A DNA stretch of 64,000 nucleotides from Cerrena zonata. Taxonomy: Eukaryota > Basidiomycota > Agaricomycetes > Polyporales > Cerrenaceae. Below, piece by piece: positions 45,899 through 58,409 of this stretch. Each line of letters opens with the position of its first letter. The stretch's first letter is position 1. The stretch spans positions 62,001 to 126,000 of the forward strand of contig JASBNA010000064.1 in NCBI GenBank assembly GCA_038087015.1, given 5' to 3'. The notes under the pieces were generated by a model, which saw nothing but the letters and a program-made list of their open reading frames with translations, was not told where the DNA came from and did no database searches. The position numbers and the translations under genes are program-made.

Positions 45899-47956
45899 AG
45901 ACTAGACGGCGCAGCAAATGAGATATGGCTATTGCTTTTCCCTTTCATCTCACTTTATATCACCTTTGTCACATTGCCATTTCCTTCTAATGATTCCCCT
46001 GTCATGTCTTGTATCGATATCCACTGCTTTGCATTTCGCTCTGATGAAACTTCCACGGACTTCTCCCTTTTGGTTGCATTGTGCTAGTAATGCTTCTTAA
46101 TCCTATTTCACCCCCCTTCCTGAATTCACCTACTATACCCTAATGATTACCTTGCCTCGATCATTATCCTTATCTTATTACTTAGCTTTTTGGTTTCTTG
46201 GTTATTCAGTGGCCACCAAAATGGACTTTATCATGACCCCTTTGACGACTCATGCTTTACGTCCTCTGAAAAGTAGTAGATCCTCTACAACCTCTTTACG
46301 CCTCCTTACGTTTCTTGATGAACTTTACTCTTCTATTACTAGACAAATAGAACACATGTCTGGGTATATAGAAAGAATGATACCCGTTTTTACGACCCTT
46401 TTGTTCAATTGAGATCCCTGGCTCCCTACCCTGACACCAATCATCCGTCAGGCCTGCGGAAACACAATATCTCCACGGTGAACGTAATGTTCCTTGAGGG
46501 TTCGTGGAGCATGACGAGGTCGCTAATATTGAGTTATCCTACTGTATTGTATCCCTTCCCTTTACGCAATCTAGCTCCTCAAATAGCACCAAGATCCTAG
46601 ACGGCGAGGGCATCATTGCAAGCAGGGAGTATGGCTCGAGATCGAGAATTGCCACTCGAGGTAATCTGAAAGTATCTGGATCAGGAGACGTACTTGATCA
46701 GGAGGACACGATGAGCGCATCGCTCGAAACTAAAAGTATACGATAAACGACAGACGATAGACGATCCAGACGTTTTGAGGAAAGGCACCAGGTTGTTTCT
46801 GGATGCATGATATACGGAGTTGTCCATAATGAAACTTTTTATAACGTTACAACCCTCCCGGGCCCGTCGAATGGAACCATTTCAACGAATGGGGCGTAAT
46901 CCCATTGACGGTGGTGGTGACCGGTGACCGGTGACCTGTCAACGGGATGAACAGACAATACATAAACCTTTTGTTCCTTGAAGCCCGAGATGTGAATTCC
47001 TATCTGACCCCCCCCCCATTTTGCACATAGGGACGGGAGGAGCTTCGGACGACAACCGGCGGCGGACATTGCCATCCTGCCAATAGACCAGTGTCAACAT
47101 CCCAGATGAACTGATATAGAAGTTATATGTCGAAGAGAAGACCTGACAATGTGGAATACTAATCCTGTATGAACGCGTCAATGAATCACAAGCCAATTGT
47201 CTGCGATCGTAAAGGTCAGGTCCGGGTCTAGCTAGTATTTGCCTTGATAGTTCATTCGATGAGGCTTCTGCGATCGATATTCAATATGACAGACTCGGCT
47301 GACAGGACCCTTCAAATCCGTTTTGGAAACGAAGGAGTTGGAGGATGAGCATGTGGTGAAGCCTGACCCACACAAATCCCTACTCGCGTTTCGTTCAGCA
47401 ATCAAGACGCTCACCTTCATTCTGGGGTTTCTGAGAGAGTTGAAGCTCGGAGGGATGATGGAACCTAACTATAGCAAAACATCTGATCAAGGGTTCAAAC
47501 CTTCAATAAATCAGTTCAGGACCGACCAACCTTCCCACCTTCCTCATTCCAAACATAACAGTAGTGCCTGCAAGAGAGATATTTCGCACACATGAAGGCA
47601 GTACGCCCATCACGTATCACAACATAATCCCACAATCACGTCCGAAAGATGCACTGGTGCCGCCATGCAAATTTGAGTTATGTGAAATCTGATCTAATAC
47701 AACACAACGTTGAAGCCAAAAGGAAAAATTAATGAGAACGACTATCGGATATAGAATACAGAAAGAAAACCTGAGGCAGGGAACGTTGAAAGGGGGACCC
47801 TAAGGTCAAGGTTCGAAATGCCAATGTCCGGACGTTAAGGACGTTTATTTGGAACGTTAAAGGAGCATGTTCCCTATCTCCTCGGTTTGGAGTGAGTCCT
47901 GATAGGGCCGTGTATGGAGATATCCGGTCAAGTAGCGAGAAGTGATAGGAAACTAT
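45899..47956. other. Long convergent gene-free region
   Basis: This 2,058-bp interval lies between the convergent NTase-like and bromodomain genes. It contains a short 7-bp tandem repeat at 46917-46936 and a run of ten C at 47008-47017. Several short open frames show no family similarity. Confidence 0.5.
46917..46936. repeat. Tandem repeat of GTGACCG
   Basis: Two full units of GTGACCG plus six bases of a third, without mismatch. Short enough to be chance or slippage. Confidence 0.5.
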
Positions 47957-50801
47957 CTATACAGTGGATATTGGTGGAATCGCAGTCGATGTTGCTGGGA
48001 TGACAGTTGATGTCGATGTCGATGCTGATGTAGTCGGTGCTGACGGCGCAGTCGATGTAGGAGATGCAGCAGATACAGAAGGCTGAGAAGGAGATGTAGG
48101 AGGGATCGTAGCCAGTGTAGGAACATAGGCTCTGATATGCGCAGGGACTAAATCCGCAGGAAGTCTCGCGATGGTATCCAGAGGTGCCCTCTTGGCCAGA
48201 GCAAGGAGGTTTAGTCGGAATTTCTTGAGGTGGGGTTCATGATCATCGTCCTCCCCATCAGCAGAGTTAAGCTTCGTAGGTGTAACGTCTACGATTTCCA
48301 TCTTGACATCCCCGGTATCCGGTCCCTCTTTCTCCGCCTCCTCTCTACTCCTCTTACCCAAGACAGATGTAGACAGTTTACCAATCATATCTGCCCCCTT
48401 CTTCAATGCATAGTCAATCACCTCCGGGCCCTCTTGCACGGCGGGCTTTTCAGACTGCGAGTATCTATTCTTGACGTCTTCCCGCTCGTCGCCCTCCTCA
48501 TGACTCTTGATCGCAAATGCCAAATAATCAGCAGCGTTCTCTTCAGGACTCTCCTTCAACTTCCTCTCTTTTTCTTCTTCGACCTCCTCCATCTTTTTCT
48601 TCTGCTCCTTGAGATACTCCGCCCCTGCCCATACATCATCAGCCAAAAATAATTCAGCAGGCGTTTGTATGAGTGATGCCATGTCTAGTTTATGGGTGGC
48701 AATTTGTCGGAGATCGTAAAGTTGCCGGAGGAGAAGGGGAGAGAGGTGATGTGCGAGGTCAGTAAGACGGGCGATGGTTGGGTCAATGGGGATTTGCGCT
48801 TGGAGAGAGCGAAGTGGGGATTGAGATGCGCGCAGACGGAGAGATGCTTGACGCAGGAGATTATGTCGACCTTCGGTGACATGGTCGACAACATTTTCCG
48901 CAACCCACTGTGTGAGGGGTTTGCCTAGTGCAGAATATGTTGGCGGGTTATGATCGAATTCCTGTAAATAATTGTAAGATCGATATCAAAGTATGATGTG
49001 ATAAGATAGACTTACCATGCCCTCTGGCCGCTTGCAAAACTCCGCCAAACTCCTGATATACGCCAATCCATCCACGCCTCCATAAACCACATCTATAATG
49101 TAGTCTTCGGCCTGTTTCGCCTTCTGCTCCCAATAGTTTTCCATAGTCGGCACGACTCCCGGCAACAACTTCGCGTCCAAACCATACTCTTCCAATTTCG
49201 GTCCTTCTAACCGCTGCTTAATAGCTTGCAACAACTTCTCGACCGAACCCAACTCGACACCCACGTCTCTAACATGATTCTCGCACGCCACTTGGTCTAC
49301 AAGTATCGAATAGGCTCCCCAATCGACCGTATGTGGTTCGCGAGGCGTCTTCCACGGTGGAACGACTTCTTCCTCTTCCTTCTCCTTGCCTTTTCCACGC
49401 GTAGCTGTGCTACGAGTTATCGTCCAATGCCGTCTCTGCGGCCTCTTTCCATCCGCATCAGGAGGCGGTCGTTTACTGCTCGACACCGAAGGTTGGTAAA
49501 GCGGCCGATCAGGAGCCAAGTTAATAGGACCAGGCAACGCTGGTTCCTCAGGGTTCGTGCTCGGTAACGTAGGCCAAATCGGTGTCAATAGTGGTTTTGA
49601 AGGTTGGTCAGGTAGGAAGACGGAGAGAATAGTGAAGGGATCTTCCATCTCGGCATAGTCCAAACTACCATCGGCTGCTACGGGTGGACCACCCTTTTCC
49701 ATCCTTAGACGTTCCTTCTTTGTTCGGTATCGTTTGTTCTTCAACTTCAACGCAAGCATAAGTCGAGCAAAGTCGGACCCCGGAGGGAATTGCGCAACGC
49801 CATCCTTGAACCCGGGTAAGTGCCCATCGTCTTCCCAGCTTTCGGCGACCATCCCAGGCTGTTTCTTCGACGGACCAGCTTTTGCATTAGTGTTTCTTCC
49901 TCTTCCGCCAGGCCCTTGCGTTGGTGTTTGGATAGATGCAACAGAGGGTGATCGACCTCTTGTACTTCCCTCCATATCCATAGGTGTACCCTTCGAGTCG
50001 TCCAAGTCGCCATCAACTGGTCGACCATCATCATCTCGTTCGATGTCGATGTTCCAGTCTGTTTCGTATTCAATCACTTGGGAAGCGGCTTTGGAGATGT
50101 GACTGAGTGCGAAGGCTTCAATACGGTCTGCTTCAGTGTAGTAGATTGAGCCAGGGGGATTGAAAAGCTTTGCGTTTGTTGTTACGAGACGAACGTCGGT
50201 CTACATAAGAGTTAAAGTGTGAAAAGACGTATGGAGGGAGAGAGAGCATGATCAGGGGATTAAATCATCGTTAATATGCCGAGAAGACTCGAGAATTGGT
50301 CTGGTTCCAAAACGCATACAACACCTCGAAATATGCGCAGAGAATGGACGACAAATGAGAACGAATCACGAAACTCACTGTAAACTCTTCCAGAGAGCGA
50401 TATCGACCTCTATCTACTTTCTGGCTGATCGTCCCAAAATCCATAGGGGTTTTAATGAGTTCATTATATCCCTGGACCTGGGAGGTGTCCACCGGCTGCA
50501 AGAAGAATGCATAATCGTCTTTCCTACAAACATAAACCAGTCAATACTGTCCAAACATAGTAAACCTTCACACGCACCTCTTTATCTGCAGAATCAACTT
50601 GCTCAAGACCTCTTTGAGAGGTTTGAGCTTGACTGGCCTAGGGGCCTTCTGCACAGGCGAAGGGTCGGCCGCCCATGCCTTCCCGCCTTTCTTTTTTGCG
50701 TTGAGAGCTTTGATAGCATTTAAAGGAGGAAGAACGAGTTTGATTCCTGAAGATTTGGGAAGAGGTTGGGGAGAGACTGCAGCATGGTCGATTTCCGTCA
50801 T
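47957..50801 (-). CDS. Bromodomain protein (BRD7/BRD9-like)
   Basis: The protein begins MTEIDHAAVSPQPLPKSSGI and has one bromodomain: KDDYAFFLQPVDTSQVQGYN, IKTPMDFGTISQKVDRGRY and TTNAKLFNPPGSIYYTEADR, with the acetyl-lysine-binding Asn in FNPPGS. The conserved downstream domain, ENYWEQKAKQAEDYI, VYGGVDGLAYIRSLAEF and PLTQWVAENVVDMV-type segments, resembles the DUF3512 part of BRD7/BRD9, which are subunits of SWI/SNF-type chromatin remodelling complexes. Exons join in frame, for example MDFG exon to TDVRLVTTN and PEGM to EFDHNPP. The C-terminal tail is Ser/Thr/Ala-rich, with an acidic and basic nuclear-localisation-like stretch (GKRSREEAEK). The start at 50801 is the first ATG in frame. Confidence 0.82.
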
Positions 50802-51067
50802 GCCTGTTCGTCCTCTTTCGCGATTCACTCAATTAGGCCACGCGGGACTCGACCGGCCGGATAGTCACGCTCTCCCTGCGAATGGGGTTAGGGTTTCAAC
50901 CAGTGTACAATTCATAACATCATCTAATTGTCCATTTTTTTTGTTACAAACAGAAAAAAACATGAGTGTGGTATAGCGAGAAGATGAGGGAATACAAAAC
51001 AAAATCGCGGACGATCATAGAAAGGTAAATACGTAGATACAAAGAAAACAGAAACCAACTCTAAATC

Positions 51068-53664
51068 TCATCTTGCCCAACCAGACTTGATATCAGGAGG
51101 ATACTGAACATGCGCATTGACATCACTACTACTTGACGAGGGTGTGATCGCATACCCTCCTGTTTCAACTTGCTGATTGGTGTACGAGATTTTCTGCCGA
51201 CGGCCGTTGGTTTACACCGTACGAGTATGGTGCTAACCTGATATTCTCATCGTAGCTGGGTCGTTGACGCGGACCATGGGACTCACTTCTGCCACTTTGC
51301 CCATATGCATTATAGTCGTAGGCACTACTGCTGCCCTGGGTCTTGGAGATCCCTCCATCGAAACCGAACGCTTCTGCGTAGTTCATCTTGGCGTGTTCTT
51401 TCCCGTCGTTGTCGATGACTGTTTCCCGAGGTCCTCGCGCGTATGGTTTGCCGCGGAAGTAATCCCAGAAGAATTTGAGAGAGCCGGCGATTTCGATGGC
51501 AAAGTCGGCTATAGAGAAGAGTGAGGACGTGAAAAGAGTAGAAAATGGACAGAGACGTACTGTAGTTGATGCTGCGAAGAGCAGTGGTTAAGACCAAACA
51601 GTAGCTCAAAATAAATGTTTACGTACCTGTCCCAGAGTGGTCGCCAAATACTGGTTCGTGGGCTGCCCTCGATCTTGTATTCCTTCCACGAATATGCCCA
51701 AAGCATGAAGGCAGAGAAGAAGACCATCTGCGATATCAGATTAGTACTGCGGTCAATCATCGCAGGAATCAAATTTACCTCAATACAAATGCACAGTGCA
51801 TTCAATCCGTCAGCAACATTAGTCTCTGTCCAATACTTTGTAGCTGCGATCAGAAAAGTGAGATCAACCGTAATCTGAGGGAAGAATCGTTGCTTACCAT
51901 GAATAACACGGCCCTCAGAGGGCACCAAACTATGCGAACAGATTAGATTCTGGATGAGAGAAAAAATAGGCATCGACTTACGAACTAGTGCTTGATAGAA
52001 TGTGAACATAACAATGAGCTTGATAGCCAAGAACTTGGCAAGTGGCCTTCGACCCTTGAGCTCATCTTTCGTGAGCCCGTAGAACATCAGGAGGCCGTAC
52101 AGTGCAATCCTATCATCACACTGAGGTTCAAAAGACATCTGAACCAACAAACAAATCAGACGTACGTGATACTGACAGCGTCAATGACGGTGATGTACGC
52201 CTTTGCAGTATGGAAACTCCATGACCCTGACTCGCACAGGATACCTTTCTTTGGCAAATGATACCCACTATCGAAAGAACTGTCGTGATAAGAATAACTT
52301 TGGATGAGCAAACTCCGAAAACCTGGAGTTAAGATACAGGACGTACTTGGACGTATCATGACATATTGAAGCACAGACCACTATAGCTCGCGGCGTAAAG
52401 CTATGAAAACATGCGTAAGTGGAGAAACATGACGTACCTTGACAGTATACATGAAATATGCCTGGGAGGGATCGGGGAACAAAGTTAAGCTCTTGACAGG
52501 ACTCCAAAGGCACGAAAGCTCACTTTGGTCGGTCTGTATCTCCAACAGCAGAACTACGTGAGAGGGAAATTTTAGATGTTAGAATTAATCGAGTTGAATG
52601 ATAATGATACTTACGGGTATCGGGAGGGATTGTTTATCTTTTCGTGCTATTGCATTGTCTACATTGTGCCCTGAACCAGTTCTGGCGACGTATTCAATAA
52701 GAAGCAGTCTATAAAAATGTTTTCTTAGTCAAAGCCCGAGGTCGGAAATCGCATTTTAACTTACAGGAATGCACTAAGAGTGATAGACTACAGCAATGCA
52801 TAAACAGCATGTTGTCAGCATGCAGACTCGCCGAACGCCCGAAAATTACAACTTGCCTCGTATACTGGATCCAAAGTTCAGGATGCGTTAAAATTGCAGG
52901 GCATGGGGGAGACTCACTTGTTTCGATTAGATCGTAGTATGTGTAACTCCTGAAGTATCGATAGGAGAAGAACGAGATCACGGCGTACACTGGAGGCATG
53001 TACAATATTCGTAGGCTGCCCGAGGTATGTCAGATGTCAGATGTCCGTTTGAACGCTTAGACTTTCCGTGCGTAGCGGTACGACGAGTACTTACATTTGC
53101 CGTTGTTCAGCTTTGTTGGTATAATGTCTAGAAGCAGTAGATATGAGCATGTGTTACACCATGGCGCATGAATTTCAGGTCAAGAGGCATTGATGAGGTT
53201 TAGGGAAGTGGATCCAAGAGCAATGTTGAACATTTGAATGTTGTCCCTGACACTGTTGTTCACTTCCGAGAAGAGTTGCATTTTCTGGAGATAGTTCAAT
53301 TGTGGCCATCGACGTCACAATCAAGACACCAAATCGGCTATCGAGCAACATATTCTCTTCAGGAACGTCTGATGCACTTCCCTAAACCCGATAATGGCCC
53401 CCAAAACTGAAATCGAATGCAATGACTTACGTCGCATGCTTCAAAACGCTAATGAGTGATATCACCACGGTCTGTACGATCAGGTACCGAGGAAAGGTTG
53501 AGAAGTCATGAACTCGAGTGAGAATTCAACCGCGTGGAACGTACAGCTGCCGCACAGGATCCCGCGATGACCCATCCTATTCTATGTGCATCCCAGTCAA
53601 CTCCGTCTGGCGAAAAGAACGTGCTCTGGTCGATCTCGACTTGGTTGTCTGATGGACAAGACAT
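51068..53664 (-). CDS. TMEM184/organic solute transporter Ost-alpha family membrane protein (DUF300)
   Basis: A multi-pass membrane protein with about seven helices and a conserved family pattern: LRILYMPPVYAVISFFSYRY, YTYYDLIETIYESITLSAFL, LLLLIEYVARTG, FCCWRYRPTKAYFMYTVK, WSVLQYVMIRP, IALYGLLMFYGLTKDELKGR and RPLAKFLAIKLIVMFTFYQ. Family members sit in endomembranes and vacuoles; their transport role in fungi is poorly defined. The N-terminus MSCPSDNQVEIDQSTFFSPD is short and non-conserved. IYE is encoded around an 8-nt microexon followed by a GC-AG intron. The C-terminal tail reads to a stop at 51165, but a one-base shift near 51189-51205 would continue into ISYTNQQVETGGYAITPS and end at 51068; I favour the longer form weakly. 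Confidence 0.82.
52857..52864 (-). other. 8-nt microexon followed by a GC-AG intron
   Basis: TATACGAG lies between acceptor ATCCAG and non-canonical donor GCAAGT. The GC-AG intron spans 52788-52856. Only inclusion of these 8 nt yields the conserved LIETIYESITLSAFL. Confidence 0.75.
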
Positions 53665-54927
53665 GGTGGATGTACTAAGCCTTCCAAGGACGGGTTTGTT
53701 AGCCTAGCGCTGCCGTGGTGTCCTTAGGGTGGCAAAGTGTACTGGTGTTAACGTCCGAGTAGAGAGTAGAGATCAAGAGACCAAAAGGGATCGCCTAGGA
53801 TATAAAAGAGAGGATAAATAGACGTATTGGCGTTAGGTGGAGGAGGTAAAGGTAGGAAAAGGTGCGCTCGGACTGCGCTGGGCAGTCCTTGTGAAAGTGC
53901 CGAAAGCCAAAACTGGAAGGGCCGCTCAAACTGGGCGGTAACAAACTCAGACAACCCTTTCTTCCGAACCATTGTCATCCTTCTTACGTTCTTCCATTAT
54001 CCTTTTGTATTCATTCACTCCTGTCTCTGTCCCCGTATGGCCCTCGAAACGGGGATCACAGGTAGGTGTATGGCGACATGGTGCTGACATGTTTAATACC
54101 TGCTCTGCCTCGGAGGGTTCTCTGGGATCATGTATTCGGGCAGTAGCTTCGGGTATGTTCAAGCTCACCTCATTCTATAGATAGCACGCTACATAGTCTG
54201 CATCGCATTCGAGGTTATGTTGTACCCCGAAGCTGCATTACTCCTTCCGTCATGTTGTCCTTTCTAAACAGGGAGGAAAAACAGACAACCCATCGCCTGA
54301 TTCCCACTCTGGCGACTCTTTAACCCCCTTATGATCCCTTCTCGTGTCCCCGCAGCTCGCCTTTACCTGTGCACATGTGTAGAACACGCAGATCTTTCTT
54401 GGCGGACTGTGCAGAATATCGATTCGCCCAGCTAACATGTTCAACTCTCCGGACCCAATGCTAGTGCCGCAATCCGCAGAAGCTATCATACGTCAAACAC
54501 CGCCTCATCGGATCTACGTCCATTACTACAGTGCCTATGAATTCTCGCACGGAGGGCGAATTGCTAGGATTACAATGACAATGCTTGAGAATAGATGATA
54601 AAATGCGACATTTGTCACCTCGGCATCCTGTAAAGAACACGTTCTTTTTGCTGTCCTCGCTGGCGTTTTTCTTCTTCCATTCCCATCGCCATATCAACCG
54701 AAAACACCTTTGACAAGGGTCTGTCGCTATCCAAATATGTTATTGTCCATGTCCCTGAAAGCTGTAATGGCCTTTCGAAAATTCGAACCTAGGTTTCTTG
54801 GCGAGTCCAGACTCAGCGACTAAATGGTGTTGTGAGGTACAAGGGGAAAGATACATGTATAAGGTTATATCTTCACATACTATAAAACTAATTTATCTTC
54901 GATGCTAATTGCAAAAATATGACAGTT
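53665..54927. other. Intergenic between TMEM184-like and CHAT genes
   Basis: This 1,263-bp interval contains the 5' region of the TMEM184-like gene and the 3' UTR of the CHAT gene. Open frames here are short and unrelated to known families. Confidence 0.5.
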
Positions 54928-57900
54928 TCAAATGCCCATATGAAGGAACGTAGCCCATCTTTCCCATCGAAGGATCCCAACTTTCTCTCGTAACCTTCTC
55001 ACAGCTTCATCCAACGCATACGCGATGGAATTTGGATCGAGATACTCGTCCTCTCCGAGAAGAGTTCTCGGTAAACAGTTTCTGCAACCTCGGGACCGTC
55101 CATATCGTCCATGCGCCTATAAAAGCATGTTAACCACGATGTGATGAGGGACTCGGACGGAAAAACTCACCAAGTAGTCCCGATAATGCTCTTGAACCCT
55201 TTGAACAACATGGTCGCAGCCAAGTGAGTTGCGTCGTCGGGTTGTGAACCATTTCCTCGAGCACTCTCACAGGCACTCAGGAATGCGAGCAATGCATTGT
55301 CCGATGCGATGGGCATGATTTCTGACATTGAAACATACTTATCGCGAAGCATGAAACCACTTTCGAAAGGGTTGTCAGAATTCTGATGACCGTGACATGC
55401 CAAGTGAAGGAAGTTGGTCTTCGATAAGTTGGATAGGAACGAAGCCTTAGAGAGTCCTGAGACGAACGGATCGTATAGGACGGTATCTTCAGGTGGGAGA
55501 GGAAGGACTAACTTCTCGGGGATAACATCTACTACACGTAGAGCTTCGTCTACAGTATTGGGCAGTGGAGAGCCAGTAGCTGGACGAGGTACAGCCCCAA
55601 GTAGAACGCGACATGCTTTTCGGGCGATGGGCTTATACGCTCTTCGAGCATCGACTAGAGCTCTTAGTGATGGGGTATAAGACGATACGACATAGTCCGA
55701 GACTACTTCCATGTTTCCGCGACTTGCCGCATGGATAGGTAGTAAACAAAACTCGCCTGTTGGGCACCACCATAAGCGAGGACGATCTCTGCCTGTTGCT
55801 TTCGAGATTCCAAGCGACTTCAGAACAGGGTCCACAATGTTGTACCACAGGAAACAATATCCAAGCCAGACGTAACTCTCTCGAGTCGGTTTTACCTTCC
55901 TCCGTGGCTTTCCTGCACGATCGTCATCCATGTCGTCTACGTCACGCGAAGATGAGGAAGAGGACACCGAACCAGTGAGTTTGGAGAGCATACTGATCAT
56001 CTCACCATCTTCCGGTGGGCTGTCGATATTCAAGCTCAGCTGTAGAGAACGACAAGCATCGTTAACGAGATTGATATCAGCCTCATCACCTCGCACAAGC
56101 CACTGGATACCTCTGAGGCCTTCTTCGTGGACGTTCGGAAGAGGAATTGCTGTGACTTTGCCTGGGGATGTGATCATAATCGCATGTGCAATCTGAGATG
56201 ACGCGACAAGCATGACGACAGGGCCGTGTCTTGAAACTTCAGCGAGGAGTTCGGGACCAAACTCTTCTGGAGTTAGGAAATTGTCCAAACCTGGTGTCTT
56301 TTCTATAGCCTCTAACATCTGTGGGACACGCGCCTTCAGGTTCTCTCGATACATGTACTCCGCTTCGACCTCGATCTTGTCATGATCTCTGTAACGCTTG
56401 TTATTCGAGTGCATCTGTCGTTCCATCTCCTCAATAAGGTCGTGAACGGAAGGGTCAACAGATGGAGGGAATGAAGATACTTTCAAAGCGCGAAGCTGGA
56501 GAGGTTTGGTCCAGAACAAAGTACGACCCTGTTCCAGCAAAGCCACTGCCTTGTCCGGCTGATCGACTTGGAGGTAGTATGAAGCAGCGTAAGTCACCAA
56601 ATGACGAGCATCTGCTGCTGCTTCCAGACGGGTACGTAGGTCCTGTCCGAAATTCAACGCATTGGGAAGCAGTCGTGTAGCGTCAGATAAGTAGGTACCA
56701 ACTTCAGAAGACACGCTTCTGAGGTCAAAGTGGCCTGTCATAATTGGTCTGAAGAATCGCATGACAGTTCGAATACGCGTCGTAATAGGTTGTGAAGTAT
56801 CAAGAAGGTCTCGGTGCATGAAATTGATTGCTTTGGATAGATCACGATAGGGGAATTCGGGCTCCAAGTAGATTTCGGCCATAAGGATGTTCAGTACTTG
56901 TCTTTCAGCAGGCCACAGACGTCCTTCCGAGGCCTTCTCCATAAGGACTTTCCAAAGATGAGCATCCTCCTCGTGATGTGGATCGAAGCTTTTGGAAAGA
57001 CGGTAGCGCCACTTATGAAGCAAAGCTAATGGAATGTAGTGATCGTATCTCCATGGGTATTCCGCCAAAGCGTCCCAACCCATGGAAATAGGTGGTATCG
57101 AGAGTAAGGGCGTCGTAGGGAATATCGAACCCTTCGGGGGTTTGGTCGAGCATGATGTGATACGACTCGTTCATGAGTTCATACTGCATCAAACCATACT
57201 TTGGTTGCATGAACTTCAGCGAGTACTCGGTGTGTATGATGTCTGGCCACTGCGTTAGATCCATATGATCTTCACATGGAAACATGGCACGATAGTGATC
57301 CGAGACACGAAGAAAAGAGCGGACGGCAGTGATCGTCGCTTTGTCGTCACCCAAGGTATTGGTTGGTTTAGATGACCACCAGATTCTTGCAGAATCGAAA
57401 CCTTGTTCGAGAAAGTGGTTATGAGCCGGATGTCCGAGAGGACTGTCTCTTGCTCCTTCCGCGAAGGTTTTGATAGCTTCCTCTAGTAAGTCCCACTCGC
57501 CACTGAGCTCCATGAAGTTGAGCTTCAAGAGCAACGCACGAAAGAAGAGACACCAGTAATGTGCAAACTGGTGCTCGTCGTATCCACGATCATGGGAGCA
57601 GTGCTCGACGTTGGAACCGCATGCGGGAAGTGGGAACCGACTCTGCTCCCCAAAGAGTTGTTGTGCGTGTCGGGTGGATAGCTGTAAGCGTTCTTGGGTA
57701 GCTTGAACGATGGTAGTCATATACAGTAGATGTGAAGCACTGTTATCGGAGCTCTTGTTCATGGAAGAGCTTGGTAATGACATGGAGGCTGCAGTATGGG
57801 ATGATGGGACGAATGTTTCTGAGAGGAATTGAAAGAGCTGCTCTCGATCTCCAGCGGTGGCATACCCTGTTCGGAGAAGATCATAGTATGACCTCAGCAA

Positions 57901-58409
57901 CGCAGAGGTATAATCGAGATGACGTTCCTCGTTGGGCATGTATTCCTTGACATGAGGTTGAATGGATGTAGCATAACGAATGGAAGAGCGAATGTCATCT
58001 GGATCCTTGGAGTATAAAGCTCGAAGGAAATGGCTTTTGATAAGTACCCTGGCGAGATTGAAGTTATTCCAATTGCTTCCAGACAATCCGCGAGTCGTCT
58101 CAAGGTGATGAATGCTCTTTTGAAGACTCGAGTCATTTCGATGAGCTGAGAGAGGGTTAGTGAATAGGACTTGATAAGCTAGGCCGAGTGACAGATGGAG
58201 AAGGACGAGCTCGTCTCGTACCTCCTCGGTCGGTACACCATCAAGTGCAGCAAGCAGCTCTTCAGAACCTGTCATATGGGCTTGGATGCCCTCAAGATCC
58301 TGTTCTTCGTGTGGAAGATTGTATTGATCTTCCATGTATCCTCCCTGAAGACAGTAAGATTTTTTGTGATTTTTCTTTTGCAATAATTACATACCTGAGA
58401 GTCAGTCAT
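54928..58409 (-). CDS. TPR-like CHAT-domain (caspase-like peptidase) protein, two frame breaks
   Basis: CHAT domains are caspase-clan peptidase-like modules with a His-Cys dyad, often found behind tetratricopeptide-like repeats. The first exon is MTDSQ; a GT-AG intron leads to GGYMEDQYNLPHEEQDLEG. About 700 residues of helical repeat follow, such as LVTYAASYYLQVDQPDKAVA and LLEQGRTLFW. The CHAT core has RPRLWWCPTGEFCLLPIHAA, the His motif FLHLACHGHQNSDNPFESGF and the Cys motif LLAFLSACESARG, then HLAATMLFKGFKSIIGTTW. The last exon starts RMDDMDGPEVAETVYREL and ends ILRWERWATFLHMGI. Frame shifts once near 57084-57085 (TYF to MGWDALAEY, one extra base) and once near 55058-55070 (one base missing). 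Substrate and partners are unknown; related fungal genes are numerous in Agaricomycetes. Confidence 0.8.

Noticed and set aside
54770..54850. tRNA-like sequence with a GGTTCGAA B-box on the minus strand
   Set aside because: The T stem and acceptor stem do not pair, and no cloverleaf forms around it.
12398..58409. Programmed +1 ribosomal frameshifting as an organism-wide mechanism
   Set aside because: The breaks share no slippery motif, several lie in homopolymers, and some need a deletion instead; sequencing error is simpler.
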